From the NCBI RefSeq assembly GCF_027980145.1, contig NZ_JAMZNK010000002.1, positions 1 through 64,000 of the forward strand: 64,000 nt of DNA, in the 5' to 3' direction. Shown here piece by piece: positions 55,393-64,000 of this stretch; the first letter of the stretch is position 1, and each line of letters opens with the position of its first letter. Position numbers and translations under genes: made by a program. The notes under the pieces were generated by a model, which was not told where the DNA came from, did no database searches, and saw only the letters and a program-made list of their open reading frames with translations. This stretch comes from Flavobacterium azizsancarii. Lineage in GTDB: Bacteria > Bacteroidota > Bacteroidia > Flavobacteriales > Flavobacteriaceae.

Positions 55393-56826
55393 ATGATACA
55401 TTTTAAAAATTTAATTATTGCACTTCTATTGCTTTTTGCAAGCTTTCAAATCCATGCAAAAATCAAATTACCTGCATTGTTTTCGGACAATATGATGCTG
55501 CAGCAAAAGTCGAATGCACCAATGTGGGGGTGGGCAGAAAAGAATGGAAACATTACCATAAAAACATCCTGGAATTCCAAGATTTACAAAGCAAAAGCAG
55601 ACAATCTGGGCAAATGGAAAGTGGCCTTGCAAACCCCAATTGCGGGAGGGCCTTTTACGATAGAAGTGACGGAAGGAACTGAAAAAGTAATCGTAAAAAA
55701 CGTATTGATTGGTGAAGTCTGGCTATGCTCAGGACAATCGAATATGGAAATGCCTTTGAAAGGTTTTCAAGGGCAACCTGTGAAAAACGGAAATGAAATC
55801 ATTGTAAGATCAACCAAGAAAAACATTCGTTTGATTACGATTCCAAGAGCAACAGTTCTCGAACCATTGGATAATTTTGAAGGTCAATGGGAAGTTGCTT
55901 CTCCAAAATCAACAGCTAATTTTAGTGCAACAGCCTGGTATTTTGGTTCACTTTTGCAAGAAGTTTTAGATGTTCCTGTTGGTTTAATTCACGTTTCTTA
56001 CGGAGGATCAAGCATGGAAGCGTGGATGAATCAGGAAATGCTGAAAGATTTCGCAAGCGCTAAAATCCCAACAAAAAAAGAAGAATTAGCGAAAGATCCA
56101 AATCGTGTTCCGACAACTTTGTTTAACGGAATGCTTTCGCCTGTTATTGGCTACGGAATCAAAGGCTGTATCTGGTATCAGGGCGAATCGAATTATGAAA
56201 AAGCTAATGAATACGCAGCATTAATGAAGAAAATGGTGAGCAGTTGGAGAACGTTATGGAAACAAGGCGATTTCCCTTTTTATTACGCTCAGATCGCACC
56301 ATTTAATTATGCTACATTTCATCCAAAAGACTATCTGGAAAAATACAATTCGGCTTATTTAAGAGAAGCACAATTGAAAGCGACAAAGGAAATCCCGAAT
56401 TCAGGAATGGTAGTTTTAATGGATATTGGAGAAGAAAATAGTATTCACCCAATGGACAAGGAAAAAGGCGGAAACCGACTGGCTTTTCAGGCTTTGGCCA
56501 GAACTTACGGAATTGAAGGTTTCGAATTCGAAAGTCCGAAATACAAATCGATGGAAATAAAAGACGGTTCGGTTACAGTTTCTTTTGATGATGTCGCCAA
56601 CGGAATTACAGCATATGATAAAGAAGTTACCGGTTTTGAATTGGCAGGAGAAGACAAAGTGTTTTATCCCGCAAAAACCGTAGTAAGAAGAAAATCAGTG
56701 GTTTTGACTTCTGATAAAGTAGCGAAACCAGTTGCAGTAAGATATTTGTTTAAAGATTTTGCCAAAGCAGAATTGTTTAGTGCAGGAGGTTTGCCTGTTT
56801 CGTCTTTCAGAACAGATGAGTGGTAG
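55393..56826 (+). CDS. Sialate O-acetylesterase-type SGNH esterase, exported
   Basis: 477 aa. Signal peptide (LIIALLLLFASFQIHAK), then LPALFSDNMMLQQKSNAPMWGWAE, the usual N-terminal beta domain of SASA/DUF303 enzymes. The SGNH-type core has the nucleophile Ser116 in WLCSGQSNMEMP, HVSYGGSSMEAWM, GCIWYQGESNYE and the catalytic His in NSIHPMDKEKGG. These enzymes remove O-acetyl groups from sugars, and RG-I and RG-II carry many. It probably deacetylates pectin fragments so that glycosidases can act. Confidence 0.9.
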   Translation: MIHFKNLIIALLLLFASFQIHAKIKLPALFSDNMMLQQKSNAPMWGWAEKNGNITIKTSWNSKIYKAKADNLGKWKVALQTPIAGGPFTIEVTEGTEKVIVKNVLIGEVWLCSGQSNMEMPLKGFQGQPVKNGNEIIVRSTKKNIRLITIPRATVLEPLDNFEGQWEVASPKSTANFSATAWYFGSLLQEVLDVPVGLIHVSYGGSSMEAWMNQEMLKDFASAKIPTKKEELAKDPNRVPTTLFNGMLSPVIGYGIKGCIWYQGESNYEKANEYAALMKKMVSSWRTLWKQGDFPFYYAQIAPFNYATFHPKDYLEKYNSAYLREAQLKATKEIPNSGMVVLMDIGEENSIHPMDKEKGGNRLAFQALARTYGIEGFEFESPKYKSMEIKDGSVTVSFDDVANGITAYDKEVTGFELAGEDKVFYPAKTVVRRKSVVLTSDKVAKPVAVRYLFKDFAKAELFSAGGLPVSSFRTDEW

Positions 56827-56830
56827 GATT

Positions 56831-57119
56831 TTAGTTAAGAGTTAAGAGTTAAGAGTTATGAGGTATAGGTTAAGAGTTCGACGCCTGGTTTATCATTTCG
56901 ACCGAAGGGAGACTCGAGCCATAGCGAACAGACGAAGTAAATCACACTCGTAATTCGACAAAGATTGAAAATATTCTGAATGGAGCATCTAGTATTATTT
57001 CTCTCGCGAAGTTTCGAGCGAGAAATGACAAGAAATGAAAAAAATATAAGAATTAATCTGCTCAATCTGCGATAGAAAATTAAAATTTAGATACCTACAA
57101 GGTTTTTGAAACCTTTCAG
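56831..57119. repeat. Heptamer (GTTAAGA)3, MITE-like copy and degenerate palindrome
   Basis: Three perfect GTTAAGA units plus a variant (56834-56861) follow the stop codon at 8 bp. A MITE-like copy with ends TATCATTTCGACCGAAGGGA and AAATGACAAG occupies 56891-57031. A degenerate palindrome CCTACAAGGTTT...AAACCTTTCAG is at 57094-57119. No gene in the 304-bp gap. Confidence 0.7.
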
Positions 57120-57130
57120 AAAAGAAAACG

Positions 57131-59461
57131 ATGAGAAATAATATACTATTTATACTTTTCTTTATAACGCTTTTTAGTAAAGCGCAAATTCCCGCGCTCA
57201 ATAACTACAATCAAATCTGGAATACGCAAAGCAATAATGCGTCAGAATCAATGCCCTTAGGCGGTGGTGATATTGGCTTGAATGTTTGGGTAGAAAAAGG
57301 AGATTTGTATTTTTATTTTTCGCGCAGCGGAACTTTTGATGAACATAATACTTTATTGAAATTAGGTCGCGTAAAAGTGACTTTAACACCAAATCCGTTC
57401 AAGGATGATAAAGGTTTTTATCAGGAATTGGTATTGAAAGACGGTTATGTTCTGATTGCTCAAAATAGTACCAAAATCAAGGTTTGGGTAGATGTCTTTA
57501 AACCTGTAATTCATCTGGATTTAGAAAGTAAAATGCCCCTCAAAATGACCGCTTCTTATGAAAGCTGGCGTTATAAAAACAGAGATTCGAAAGGAAAAGC
57601 AAATAATGCCAATTCTTATAAATGGGCACCTCAGGGAGATATTATCACGTACAAAGATTCTGTTTCATTTGAAAATAATGGCGTAAAATTCTATCACAGA
57701 AATCGAGAACAAACTATTTTTGATGTTGCGGTAAAACAACAAAAAATGGAATCCGTAAAGGATCAAATGCTGAATCCTTTGGCGAATCTTACTTTTGGCG
57801 GATTCATGACCGGAAATAATTTAAAACCGGACGGAAGTTATACCGGAATGTATCAAAATACAGATTTTAAAGGATTTAGTCTTTCAAGTATAAAACCTTC
57901 AAAAAAGCATTCGCTAGCACTTTATTTAAATACAAGCCAAAAAGATATTCAGACTTGGAATACGGATTTAAAAAATCAAATTTCATCAAATAAAAATACT
58001 GTAAAACAAGCAGAAAAAAACACGATCAAATGGTGGAATAATTTCTGGAACAGAAGCTTTATTTATACACAAAAAAGCAATTCTATAGCAAAGGATTCTG
58101 TCTATCAGATTGGGCAAAACTATCAATTATTTCGCTATATGTTAGGCTGCAATGCGTACGGAAAATATCCAACGAAATTCAATGGCGGACTTTTTACGGT
58201 TGATCCTGTTTTTACAAATCCCGATTTGAATTTTACACCTGATTTTAGGAATTGGGGTGGTGGAACGATGACAGCACAGAATCAAAGATTGGTTTATTTT
58301 CCGATGATAAAAAGCGGTGATTTTGATATGATGAAATCGCAGTTGGATTATTACCTGAGCCTGCAAAAAAATGCCGAATTAAGAAGTCAGGTTTATTGGA
58401 AACATAACGGTGCATCTTTTACAGAGCAATTAGAAAATTTTGGTTTGCCAAATCCTGCTGAATACGATTGGAAACGCCCCGCAGATTACGATCCAGGAAT
58501 GGAATATAACGCGTGGTTAGAATACGAATGGGACACGGTTTTTGAGTTTTGCCAAATGATGTTGCAACAAAAAGAATATGCAGGAGAAGACATTCAGAAG
58601 TACAATCAATTTATTATTAGTTGTCTTCGTTTTTTTGATGAACACTATCAATATTTAGCCAAACAAAGAGGTCGAAAAGCGTTGGATGGTAATGGACATT
58701 TGGTTCTTTATCCCGGTTCAGCAGCAGAAACGTATAAGATGACGTATAATGCCAATAGCACGATTTCGGCTTTGCAAGTAATTACAGAGCAGCTTTTAAA
58801 CCTTTCACAAAAAGAATTACCCAAAGAAGATCTAGAATACCTGAAAGGATTTCAAACCAGGATTCCGCCTTTGAATTTCGGAGAGATAAACAATAAAAAA
58901 GTATTAGTTCCTGCAAAAACATGGGAGCGAATTAACAATTCTGAAGTTCCACAATTATATCCGGTTTATCCGTGGGGAATTTACGGAATCGGGAAACCGG
59001 ATTTAGAAACAGCCTTAAATACATGGAAATATGATACTGATGCGGTAAAATTCAGAAGTCATGTGGGCTGGAAACAGGATAATATTTTTGCAGCAAGATT
59101 AGGATTAACCAATGAAGCAGCAAAATATAATGTGTTTAAAATGGCCAATTCAGACCGAAGATTTCCGGCATTTTGGGGTCCGGGTTTCGATTGGGTTCCG
59201 GATCATAATTGGGGCGGATCAGGAATGATAGGAATGCAGGAAATGTTGTTGCAGGAAAACAACGGGAAGATTTATCTTTTTCCGGCCTGGCCAAAAGAGT
59301 GGAACGTTCATTTCAAACTACATGCAAAACAAAATACAACTGTTGAAGCTGAACTTATAAATGGCGAATTAAAAGTTTTAAAAGTGATTCCGGAAGAAAG
59401 AAAAAAAGATGTGATAAATCTGCTGGACAAAACGGTAGAAGAAAAAATAAAAATAAATTAA
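57131..59461 (+). CDS. DUF5703/GH95-like glycosidase, exported
   Basis: 776 aa. Signal peptide (ILFILFFITLFSKAQ), then IWNTQSNNASESMPLGGGDI with GLNVWVEKGDLYFYFSRSG, the hallmark of the DUF5703 N-terminal domain, related to the GH95 N-domain. A helical (alpha/alpha)6-type barrel (about 300-700) has RYMLGCNAYGKYPTKFNGGL, DPDFRNWGGG-like DFRNWGGGTMTAQNQR, WLEYEWDTVFEFCQMML and GWKQDNIFAARLGL. The C-terminal small beta domain includes NNGKIYLFPAWPKEWNVHF. GH95 enzymes act on alpha-L-fucose or alpha-L-galactose, both present in RG-II. The PL1 gene follows after 6 bp, so the two are co-transcribed. The activity remains unproven. Confidence 0.75.
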   Translation: MRNNILFILFFITLFSKAQIPALNNYNQIWNTQSNNASESMPLGGGDIGLNVWVEKGDLYFYFSRSGTFDEHNTLLKLGRVKVTLTPNPFKDDKGFYQELVLKDGYVLIAQNSTKIKVWVDVFKPVIHLDLESKMPLKMTASYESWRYKNRDSKGKANNANSYKWAPQGDIITYKDSVSFENNGVKFYHRNREQTIFDVAVKQQKMESVKDQMLNPLANLTFGGFMTGNNLKPDGSYTGMYQNTDFKGFSLSSIKPSKKHSLALYLNTSQKDIQTWNTDLKNQISSNKNTVKQAEKNTIKWWNNFWNRSFIYTQKSNSIAKDSVYQIGQNYQLFRYMLGCNAYGKYPTKFNGGLFTVDPVFTNPDLNFTPDFRNWGGGTMTAQNQRLVYFPMIKSGDFDMMKSQLDYYLSLQKNAELRSQVYWKHNGASFTEQLENFGLPNPAEYDWKRPADYDPGMEYNAWLEYEWDTVFEFCQMMLQQKEYAGEDIQKYNQFIISCLRFFDEHYQYLAKQRGRKALDGNGHLVLYPGSAAETYKMTYNANSTISALQVITEQLLNLSQKELPKEDLEYLKGFQTRIPPLNFGEINNKKVLVPAKTWERINNSEVPQLYPVYPWGIYGIGKPDLETALNTWKYDTDAVKFRSHVGWKQDNIFAARLGLTNEAAKYNVFKMANSDRRFPAFWGPGFDWVPDHNWGGSGMIGMQEMLLQENNGKIYLFPAWPKEWNVHFKLHAKQNTTVEAELINGELKVLKVIPEERKKDVINLLDKTVEEKIKIN

Positions 59462-59467
59462 AAAAAC

Positions 59468-61915
59468 ATGATACAAAAATTAGTTAGTTCCTTTGCTTTA
59501 GCATTACTTTTTGCTGCAAACGGACAAGCACAATCTGAAAAACAAATCGTTAAAGTCGATTTTGATTTTTTTCAAAGAAGATTAGAAGAAGTTCACGATC
59601 CCAGTTATGATTCCTGGGTAATCACCGATGCAAAAGAAGCGGAGAAATCCTTTAATAATGTAACCTTTAAACTAAAAGGAAACTTTACATCAAAATGGTA
59701 TAAAGTAGGTATGAATGCGCCTTTTTATAACAGATTAGGAAGTGACGGTCTGGTTACTGCTGAAAATTTAGAACTAAAAATAAGCGGATTAAAAGAAGGG
59801 AAACATACTATGCTGACTTTTCATAACGCTTTTGATGTGATTACAGGAAAGACTTTTTCACCCATCAAAATTTATGTAAACGGAAAATTAGCAGAAACTG
59901 TCAATGCAAGTCAAAGAGCGAATGCTAAGATTGATGCTGCAATGGTATATCTTATTTTTAATGCTGAGAAATCTAAGGATGTGATCATTCGATTTGGAAT
60001 AGATCCAACCACAAATCCTGATGTGGTAAAACAAATTGTGATCAATGGTTTTGAGATTGACACACCAAATTTAATGAATCAAGCGCGTACTCCGGAACCT
60101 AAAAACAGAGACGAGCATGTTGAAGTAACTAAAACTCTGATCTTAAAATGGGATGCTCCAAAAAGCGTTGCAGCCCATAAATTGTATTTCGGAGAAGATG
60201 AAACTGGTGTGAGCAATGCGACAGAATCTTCAAAAGAATTTAAAGGAAAATTAACTGATAAATCTTTTTCAGTTTCTGATTTATACAGCGGTACAACCTA
60301 TTACTGGAGAGTTGATGAAGTAGATCATAAAGGAGAAGTGACTTTGGGAAATGTATGGTCATTTAAACCGGCACAATTGGCTTTCCGCGGAGCTGAAGGA
60401 TACGGACGTTATGCAGTAGGAGGAAGAGGTGGAAAAGTGGTAGAAGTTACCAATTTAAATGACGATGGTCCCGGAAGTTTACGTGATGCTGTAAATCAGG
60501 AAATTGGTCCAAGAACGATTGTTTTTAATGTATCCGGAAATATAAAACTGGCATCAAGATTAGTAGTAAATCAGCCTTATATTACAATCGCAGGACAAAC
60601 TGCTCCTGGTGAAGGAATTACATTGAGCAGAGCTCCAATTGGGCTTACCGGAAATGACGGTATTGTTCGATTTTTGAAAGTGAGAATTGGCGGAGGTACA
60701 ACTTTTGACGGAATGGGATTAACGGGTGCAAATTATAGTATTATTGATCATTGCTCGATTAGCTGGACAATTGACGAATCGTTTAGTTCTCGTGGTGCGC
60801 ATCACATTACGTTACAAAGAACACTAATTTCTGAAGCATTAAATGTGGCAGGACACGATAAATACGAAGCTGGAAAAATGCACGGTTATGCAGCAACAAT
60901 TGGCGGTGATATAGGTAGTTTTCATCACAATTTATTGGCGCACAATTACGGTCGTAACTGGAGTATTGGCGGAGGCTTAAACGGAGATGGTTTCTATTCC
61001 GGCAGGTTAGATATCACCAATAATGTAGTATACAACTGGGGACATCGTACAACTGATGGCGGTGCAAATGAAGTTAATTTTGTCAATAATTTTTACAAGC
61101 CCGGAGCTTCAACGAATATTTTTGTAGCGTTAAATGCGCAGCATGAGGGAGTTGGAAAAGGAATGCAGCGTTATTATTTTAATGGGAATGTGATGCCGGG
61201 TTATTTCGATGAGAAATCTCAGGAAAAAGGAAGAAAAATGACCGTATCAAATAGAGAGATGGTCAATTATGAAACTTTCGTCGATAAGCCATTTTTTCCA
61301 TCATTTGTGACTACTCAGTCGGCTAGAGCGGCTTATAAAGATGTACTTTCAGATGTGGGTGCGAATCAGCCTTTCTTTGACAAACACGATAACCGAATTG
61401 TCGATGAAACTTTAAAAGGAACTTATACTTATAAAGGCAGCAAAAGTGGTTTAGGCGGAATGATCGATAATGAAGCGGATGCCGGAGGATGGCCCAATTT
61501 TGCCACAGAAACCCGCCCAGCTGATTTTGATACCGATCATGACGGATTACCAAATTGGTGGGAAAAAGCATTTGGCTTAAACGAAAATTCTAAAGCAGGA
61601 GATTTTTCGGATGCCAATTCAGACACAGATAAAGATGGTTTTACGCAATTAGAAAATTATTTAGATTGGCTGGCAACGCCTCATTATTTTATTAATTCCG
61701 GAGGAAAAGTGGCTTTTTCAGTGCAGGATTATTTCAAAGGATATGAGAAGAAACCGGTTTATACATTCTCTGAAGTAAAAAATGGGAAAGTTACTTTAAA
61801 AGGAAAAGAAGTTCAGTTTACTGCAACCAATAAAGGTTTTGCATCTTTCATCATTTCAGTAAAAGATGCTGATGGAGACTCAATGAGCCGTGTGATTAAT
61901 TTCTTTGTCAAATAA
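59468..61915 (+). CDS. PL1-family pectate lyase-like protein, exported
   Basis: 815 aa. Signal peptide (LVSSFALALLFAANGQAQ). An N-terminal malectin-like sugar-binding region (about 25-200: KVDFDFFQRRLEEVHDP, LTFHNAFDVITGKTFSP) and a fibronectin-III-like domain (about 215-300) precede the PL1 beta helix (about 305-600). The helix opens with AFRGAEGYGRYAVGGRGGKV and has NDDGPGSLRDAVNQEIGPRT, FLKVRIGGG, NYSIIDHCSISWTIDESFS and NEVNFVNNFYKPG. A calcium-type DTDHDGLPNWWEKAFGLN segment and a terminal beta region follow. It cleaves polygalacturonate or RG backbone by beta-elimination. Related exported PL1 proteins occur in RG-II loci. Confidence 0.88.
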   Translation: MIQKLVSSFALALLFAANGQAQSEKQIVKVDFDFFQRRLEEVHDPSYDSWVITDAKEAEKSFNNVTFKLKGNFTSKWYKVGMNAPFYNRLGSDGLVTAENLELKISGLKEGKHTMLTFHNAFDVITGKTFSPIKIYVNGKLAETVNASQRANAKIDAAMVYLIFNAEKSKDVIIRFGIDPTTNPDVVKQIVINGFEIDTPNLMNQARTPEPKNRDEHVEVTKTLILKWDAPKSVAAHKLYFGEDETGVSNATESSKEFKGKLTDKSFSVSDLYSGTTYYWRVDEVDHKGEVTLGNVWSFKPAQLAFRGAEGYGRYAVGGRGGKVVEVTNLNDDGPGSLRDAVNQEIGPRTIVFNVSGNIKLASRLVVNQPYITIAGQTAPGEGITLSRAPIGLTGNDGIVRFLKVRIGGGTTFDGMGLTGANYSIIDHCSISWTIDESFSSRGAHHITLQRTLISEALNVAGHDKYEAGKMHGYAATIGGDIGSFHHNLLAHNYGRNWSIGGGLNGDGFYSGRLDITNNVVYNWGHRTTDGGANEVNFVNNFYKPGASTNIFVALNAQHEGVGKGMQRYYFNGNVMPGYFDEKSQEKGRKMTVSNREMVNYETFVDKPFFPSFVTTQSARAAYKDVLSDVGANQPFFDKHDNRIVDETLKGTYTYKGSKSGLGGMIDNEADAGGWPNFATETRPADFDTDHDGLPNWWEKAFGLNENSKAGDFSDANSDTDKDGFTQLENYLDWLATPHYFINSGGKVAFSVQDYFKGYEKKPVYTFSEVKNGKVTLKGKEVQFTATNKGFASFIISVKDADGDSMSRVINFFVK

Positions 61916-62217
61916 AAAAGTTTGCCACTAATTACACTAATTTCCACGAATTAATTATCAAAAAAATTAGTGCTAATTTGTGGAATTCGTGGCGAAAAAA
62001 CAGCACACAGATGAAGCAGATCTAAACGGATTCACGCAGATTTTTTTAATAATACAATTAAAATATAATCTGCTCAAATCTTTTTAAATCTGCGTGAAAA
62101 AACAGCACACAGATTTTACTTATATGAGCGGATAAAAAAAATCCGTAATAATCCGTGTTTTGCTTTAGCAATCCGTGTCATCAGCGTTACAACCACAATA
62201 CCAAGAACATATTCAAA
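61916..62217. repeat. Intergenic dispersed-repeat region
   Basis: No gene is seen in these 302 bp. Short Bacteroidota-type repeats fill it: GCCACTAATTACACTAATTT and an inverted partner ending GTGGAATTCGTGGC (61924-61993), then AATCTGCTCAAATC/AATCTGCGTGAAAA with two AACAGCACACAGAT copies (62000 and 62101), and AATAATCCGTGTTTT/AGCAATCCGTGTCAT. Similar strings occur at 57057 and 38600. The stretch 62160-62217 forms the leader of the GH127 gene. Confidence 0.65.
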
Positions 62218-64000
62218 ATGAAAAAGCATATAATCTTATTATCGACAATACTTTTTTCTACTTCCTTTTTGGCACAGAACAAAGGATTAGTAGCCAATTC
62301 TGAAAGCCCATATTCTAAATTACAAAGTGTTGGTCTTCAAGATGTAAAATGGACAAACGGTTTCTGGAAAGAACAATTTGATGTAGAAACTAAAAATACG
62401 TTGCCATATATGTGGAATTTGTATCATAACGATTCGGTTTCACATGCTTATAAAAACTTCGAAATTGCAGCAGGATTGATGAAAGGAAAATTCAGCGGAC
62501 CTTCTTTCCATGATGGAGATTTTTATAAAATTTTTGAAGGAATGGCGGCCACTTATGCGGTAACAAAAGATAAAAAACTGGATCAGCAGATGGATAAAGC
62601 GATTGCACTTTTTGCAAAAGTACAGCGCAAAGACGGTTACATTCATACTCCGGTTTTAATCGATGAACGTTGGGGAACTTTAGGTCCGGAAGAAGTAAAA
62701 AAACAATTGGGTTTTGAGAAATACAATATGGGACATTTGATGACGGCTGCCTGTATTCATTATCGTGCTACCGGAAAAATAAATTTTCTGAATATAGCAA
62801 AAGGAGTTGCTGATTATTTATATGATTTTTATAAAAAAGCATCACCGGAATTGGCGCGAAATGCTATTTGTCCATCACATTATATGGGAATTGTCGAAAT
62901 GTACCGAACCACCAAAAATCCAAAATATTTAGAGCTTGCCAATAATTTAATAGATATTAGAGGAACGACAGAAGACGGAACTGATGACAATCAGGACAGA
63001 GTTCCGTTCAGGCAGCAAACTACTGCAACGGGGCATGCTGTAAGAGCCAATTATCTTTACGCTGGCGTTGCTGATTTGTATGCAGAGACCGGAGAAAAGA
63101 AATTACTGGACAATCTCGAATCGATTTGGGATGATGTTACCTATCGAAAAATGTATATTACCGGAGCATGTGGGGCTTTATACGATGGAGTTTCGCCAGA
63201 CGGAACTTCTTATGATCCTACTGTCGTTCAAAAAATTCATCAGGCTTATGGACGACCATTTCAATTGCCAAATGCTACGGCGCATACAGAAACTTGTGCC
63301 AATATTGGAAATGTCCTTTGGAATTGGAGAATGCTGCAAATTACAGGAGAAGCAAAATATGCTGACATTGTCGAGTTAGCACTATACAACAGCGTTTTAT
63401 CAGGCGTTAATCTCGAAGGAGATAAATTCTGTTACAACAATCCGTTGAATGTTTCTGATGATTTACCATTTCATCAAAGATGGGGAAATGAACGCGAAGG
63501 CTACATTAAATTATCCAATTGCTGCGCACCAAATGTCACAAGAACCATTGCTGAAGTTGGAAATTACGCTTATAATCTTTCGAAAGAAGGTTTAATTGTA
63601 AATTTATACGGAAGCAATACTTTAAATACAAAAACATTAAGCGGAGAATCATTAGAAATAGAACAGCAAACTAATTATCCATGGGACGGAAAAATAACAT
63701 TGAAAATTGTAAAAGCACCAAAGGATAAGTATACTTTCTTTTTAAGAATTCCGGGTTGGAGCAGTGGTGCTGAAGTTGCTGTAAACAATTCTAAAATTCA
63801 GGATAAAATTATTTCAGGCACCTATTTCAAAGTAAATCAAAAATGGAAAAAAGGAGATGTAATCGAATTAAATCTGCCTATGCCAGTAGAGTTGATGGAA
63901 GCCAATCCTTTAGTAGAAGAAGTTAAAAATCAGGTCGCTGTAAAAAGAGGACCTTTAGTATATTGCTTAGAATCAGATCAGCTTCCTGTGAATTCGAGTG
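62218..64000 (+). CDS. GH127 beta-L-arabinofuranosidase, exported (3' end beyond window)
   Basis: At least 594 codons are read; the gene continues past the window end. Signal peptide (HIILLSTILFSTSFLAQ). The (alpha/alpha)6 barrel (about 35-440) has NGFWKEQFDVETKNTLPYMW, FHDGDFYKIFEGMAATY, MGHLMTAACIHY and TATGHAVRANYLYAG. The zinc/catalytic set known for HypBA1 is visible: Glu358 and Cys360 in HTETCANIGNVLWNW, and Cys435/Cys436 in SNCCAPNVTR. Beta-sandwich domains follow. It hydrolyses beta-L-arabinofuranosyl (or, in related families, other L-furanosyl) bonds, a linkage found in RG-II side chains. It has its own leader after the repeat region and probably continues the pectin locus. Confidence 0.92.
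   Translation, partial: MKKHIILLSTILFSTSFLAQNKGLVANSESPYSKLQSVGLQDVKWTNGFWKEQFDVETKNTLPYMWNLYHNDSVSHAYKNFEIAAGLMKGKFSGPSFHDGDFYKIFEGMAATYAVTKDKKLDQQMDKAIALFAKVQRKDGYIHTPVLIDERWGTLGPEEVKKQLGFEKYNMGHLMTAACIHYRATGKINFLNIAKGVADYLYDFYKKASPELARNAICPSHYMGIVEMYRTTKNPKYLELANNLIDIRGTTEDGTDDNQDRVPFRQQTTATGHAVRANYLYAGVADLYAETGEKKLLDNLESIWDDVTYRKMYITGACGALYDGVSPDGTSYDPTVVQKIHQAYGRPFQLPNATAHTETCANIGNVLWNWRMLQITGEAKYADIVELALYNSVLSGVNLEGDKFCYNNPLNVSDDLPFHQRWGNEREGYIKLSNCCAPNVTRTIAEVGNYAYNLSKEGLIVNLYGSNTLNTKTLSGESLEIEQQTNYPWDGKITLKIVKAPKDKYTFFLRIPGWSSGAEVAVNNSKIQDKIISGTYFKVNQKWKKGDVIELNLPMPVELMEANPLVEEVKNQVAVKRGPLVYCLESDQLPVNSS

Noticed and set aside
63068-63379. Open frame of 103 codons near the right end
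   Set aside because: It lies in another frame inside the GH127 gene, whose Zn/catalytic Cys and Glu motifs are intact.

Overview
The window is a chromosomal stretch of a low-GC Bacteroidota, most likely a Flavobacterium or close relative. Four things point there: A/T-rich sequence, promoters of the TTTG-N17-23-TANNTTTG type, A-rich leaders instead of strong Shine-Dalgarno sites, and families typical of flavobacteria (YARHG, DUF3861, PL1/GH106/GH141 enzymes, FucP). Gene content and promoter style support the assignment; no marker gene is present. I saw no rRNA, tRNA, CRISPR array, transposase or prophage.

Region 1 (0-20 kb) is mostly housekeeping and envelope genes. It holds a DsbA-like lipoprotein divergent from an HxlR regulator, three small exported proteins, and a TlpA-like/redoxin pair. 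A LytTR two-component system (response regulator and LytS-type kinase) is divergent from a complete RND efflux operon (adaptor, AcrB-like pump, TolC-like channel). A secreted Asn/Lys/His-rich protein, a Nudix-like sugar regulator divergent from a GH3 beta-glucosidase, and a LysR/metallo-hydrolase pair complete it. A 30-bp direct-repeat element with the geometry of a LytTR site (two 9-mers, 12-bp gap) lies upstream of the efflux operon. A related copy lies upstream of the 13.2-kb secreted-protein gene at the same distance from the start codon, suggesting a small LytTR regulon.

Region 2 (20.1-33.9 kb) is a sugar-acid catabolic island of two divergent operons. The leftward one encodes two substrate-binding-protein folds without signal peptides, two CaiB/BaiF CoA-transferases between them (all four translationally coupled), a Gfo/Idh/MocA oxidoreductase, a MaoC-type dehydratase and a FucP-like permease. 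The rightward one encodes an SDR, an FAH-family hydrolase, a Zn-alcohol dehydrogenase, a second SDR and an L-fuconolactonase-type amidohydrolase. That set resembles non-phosphorylating L-fucose/L-rhamnose oxidation, but the expected enolase-superfamily dehydratase is absent. The island is bounded by two inverted tracts of one heptamer (AGAGTAT). The binding-protein/CoA-transferase block is the best candidate here for an undescribed system.

Region 3 (33.9 kb to the end) is a carbohydrate-degradation locus for complex pectin, probably rhamnogalacturonan (RG-II-like linkages). It has GH28, GH141-like, a Gfo/Idh/MocA enzyme, an SSS symporter, GH78, two beta-propeller glycosidase-like proteins, GH2, GH106, a sialate-O-acetylesterase-type esterase, a DUF5703/GH95-like protein, a PL1 lyase and a GH127 that runs off the window. 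No SusC/SusD pair is present. Exported enzymes would release L-rhamnose, L-fucose, galacturonate and arabinose, and region 2 plausibly oxidises the deoxy-sugars or rare acids. Intergenic regions here are full of small non-coding repeats: a MITE-like family with terminal inverted repeats ending in TGTCATTT, roughly 27-bp palindromes, a 201-bp TIR element, a 111-bp tandem duplication and heptamer tracts. A SymE-like toxin gene with an in-frame stop sits beside a small XRE regulator.
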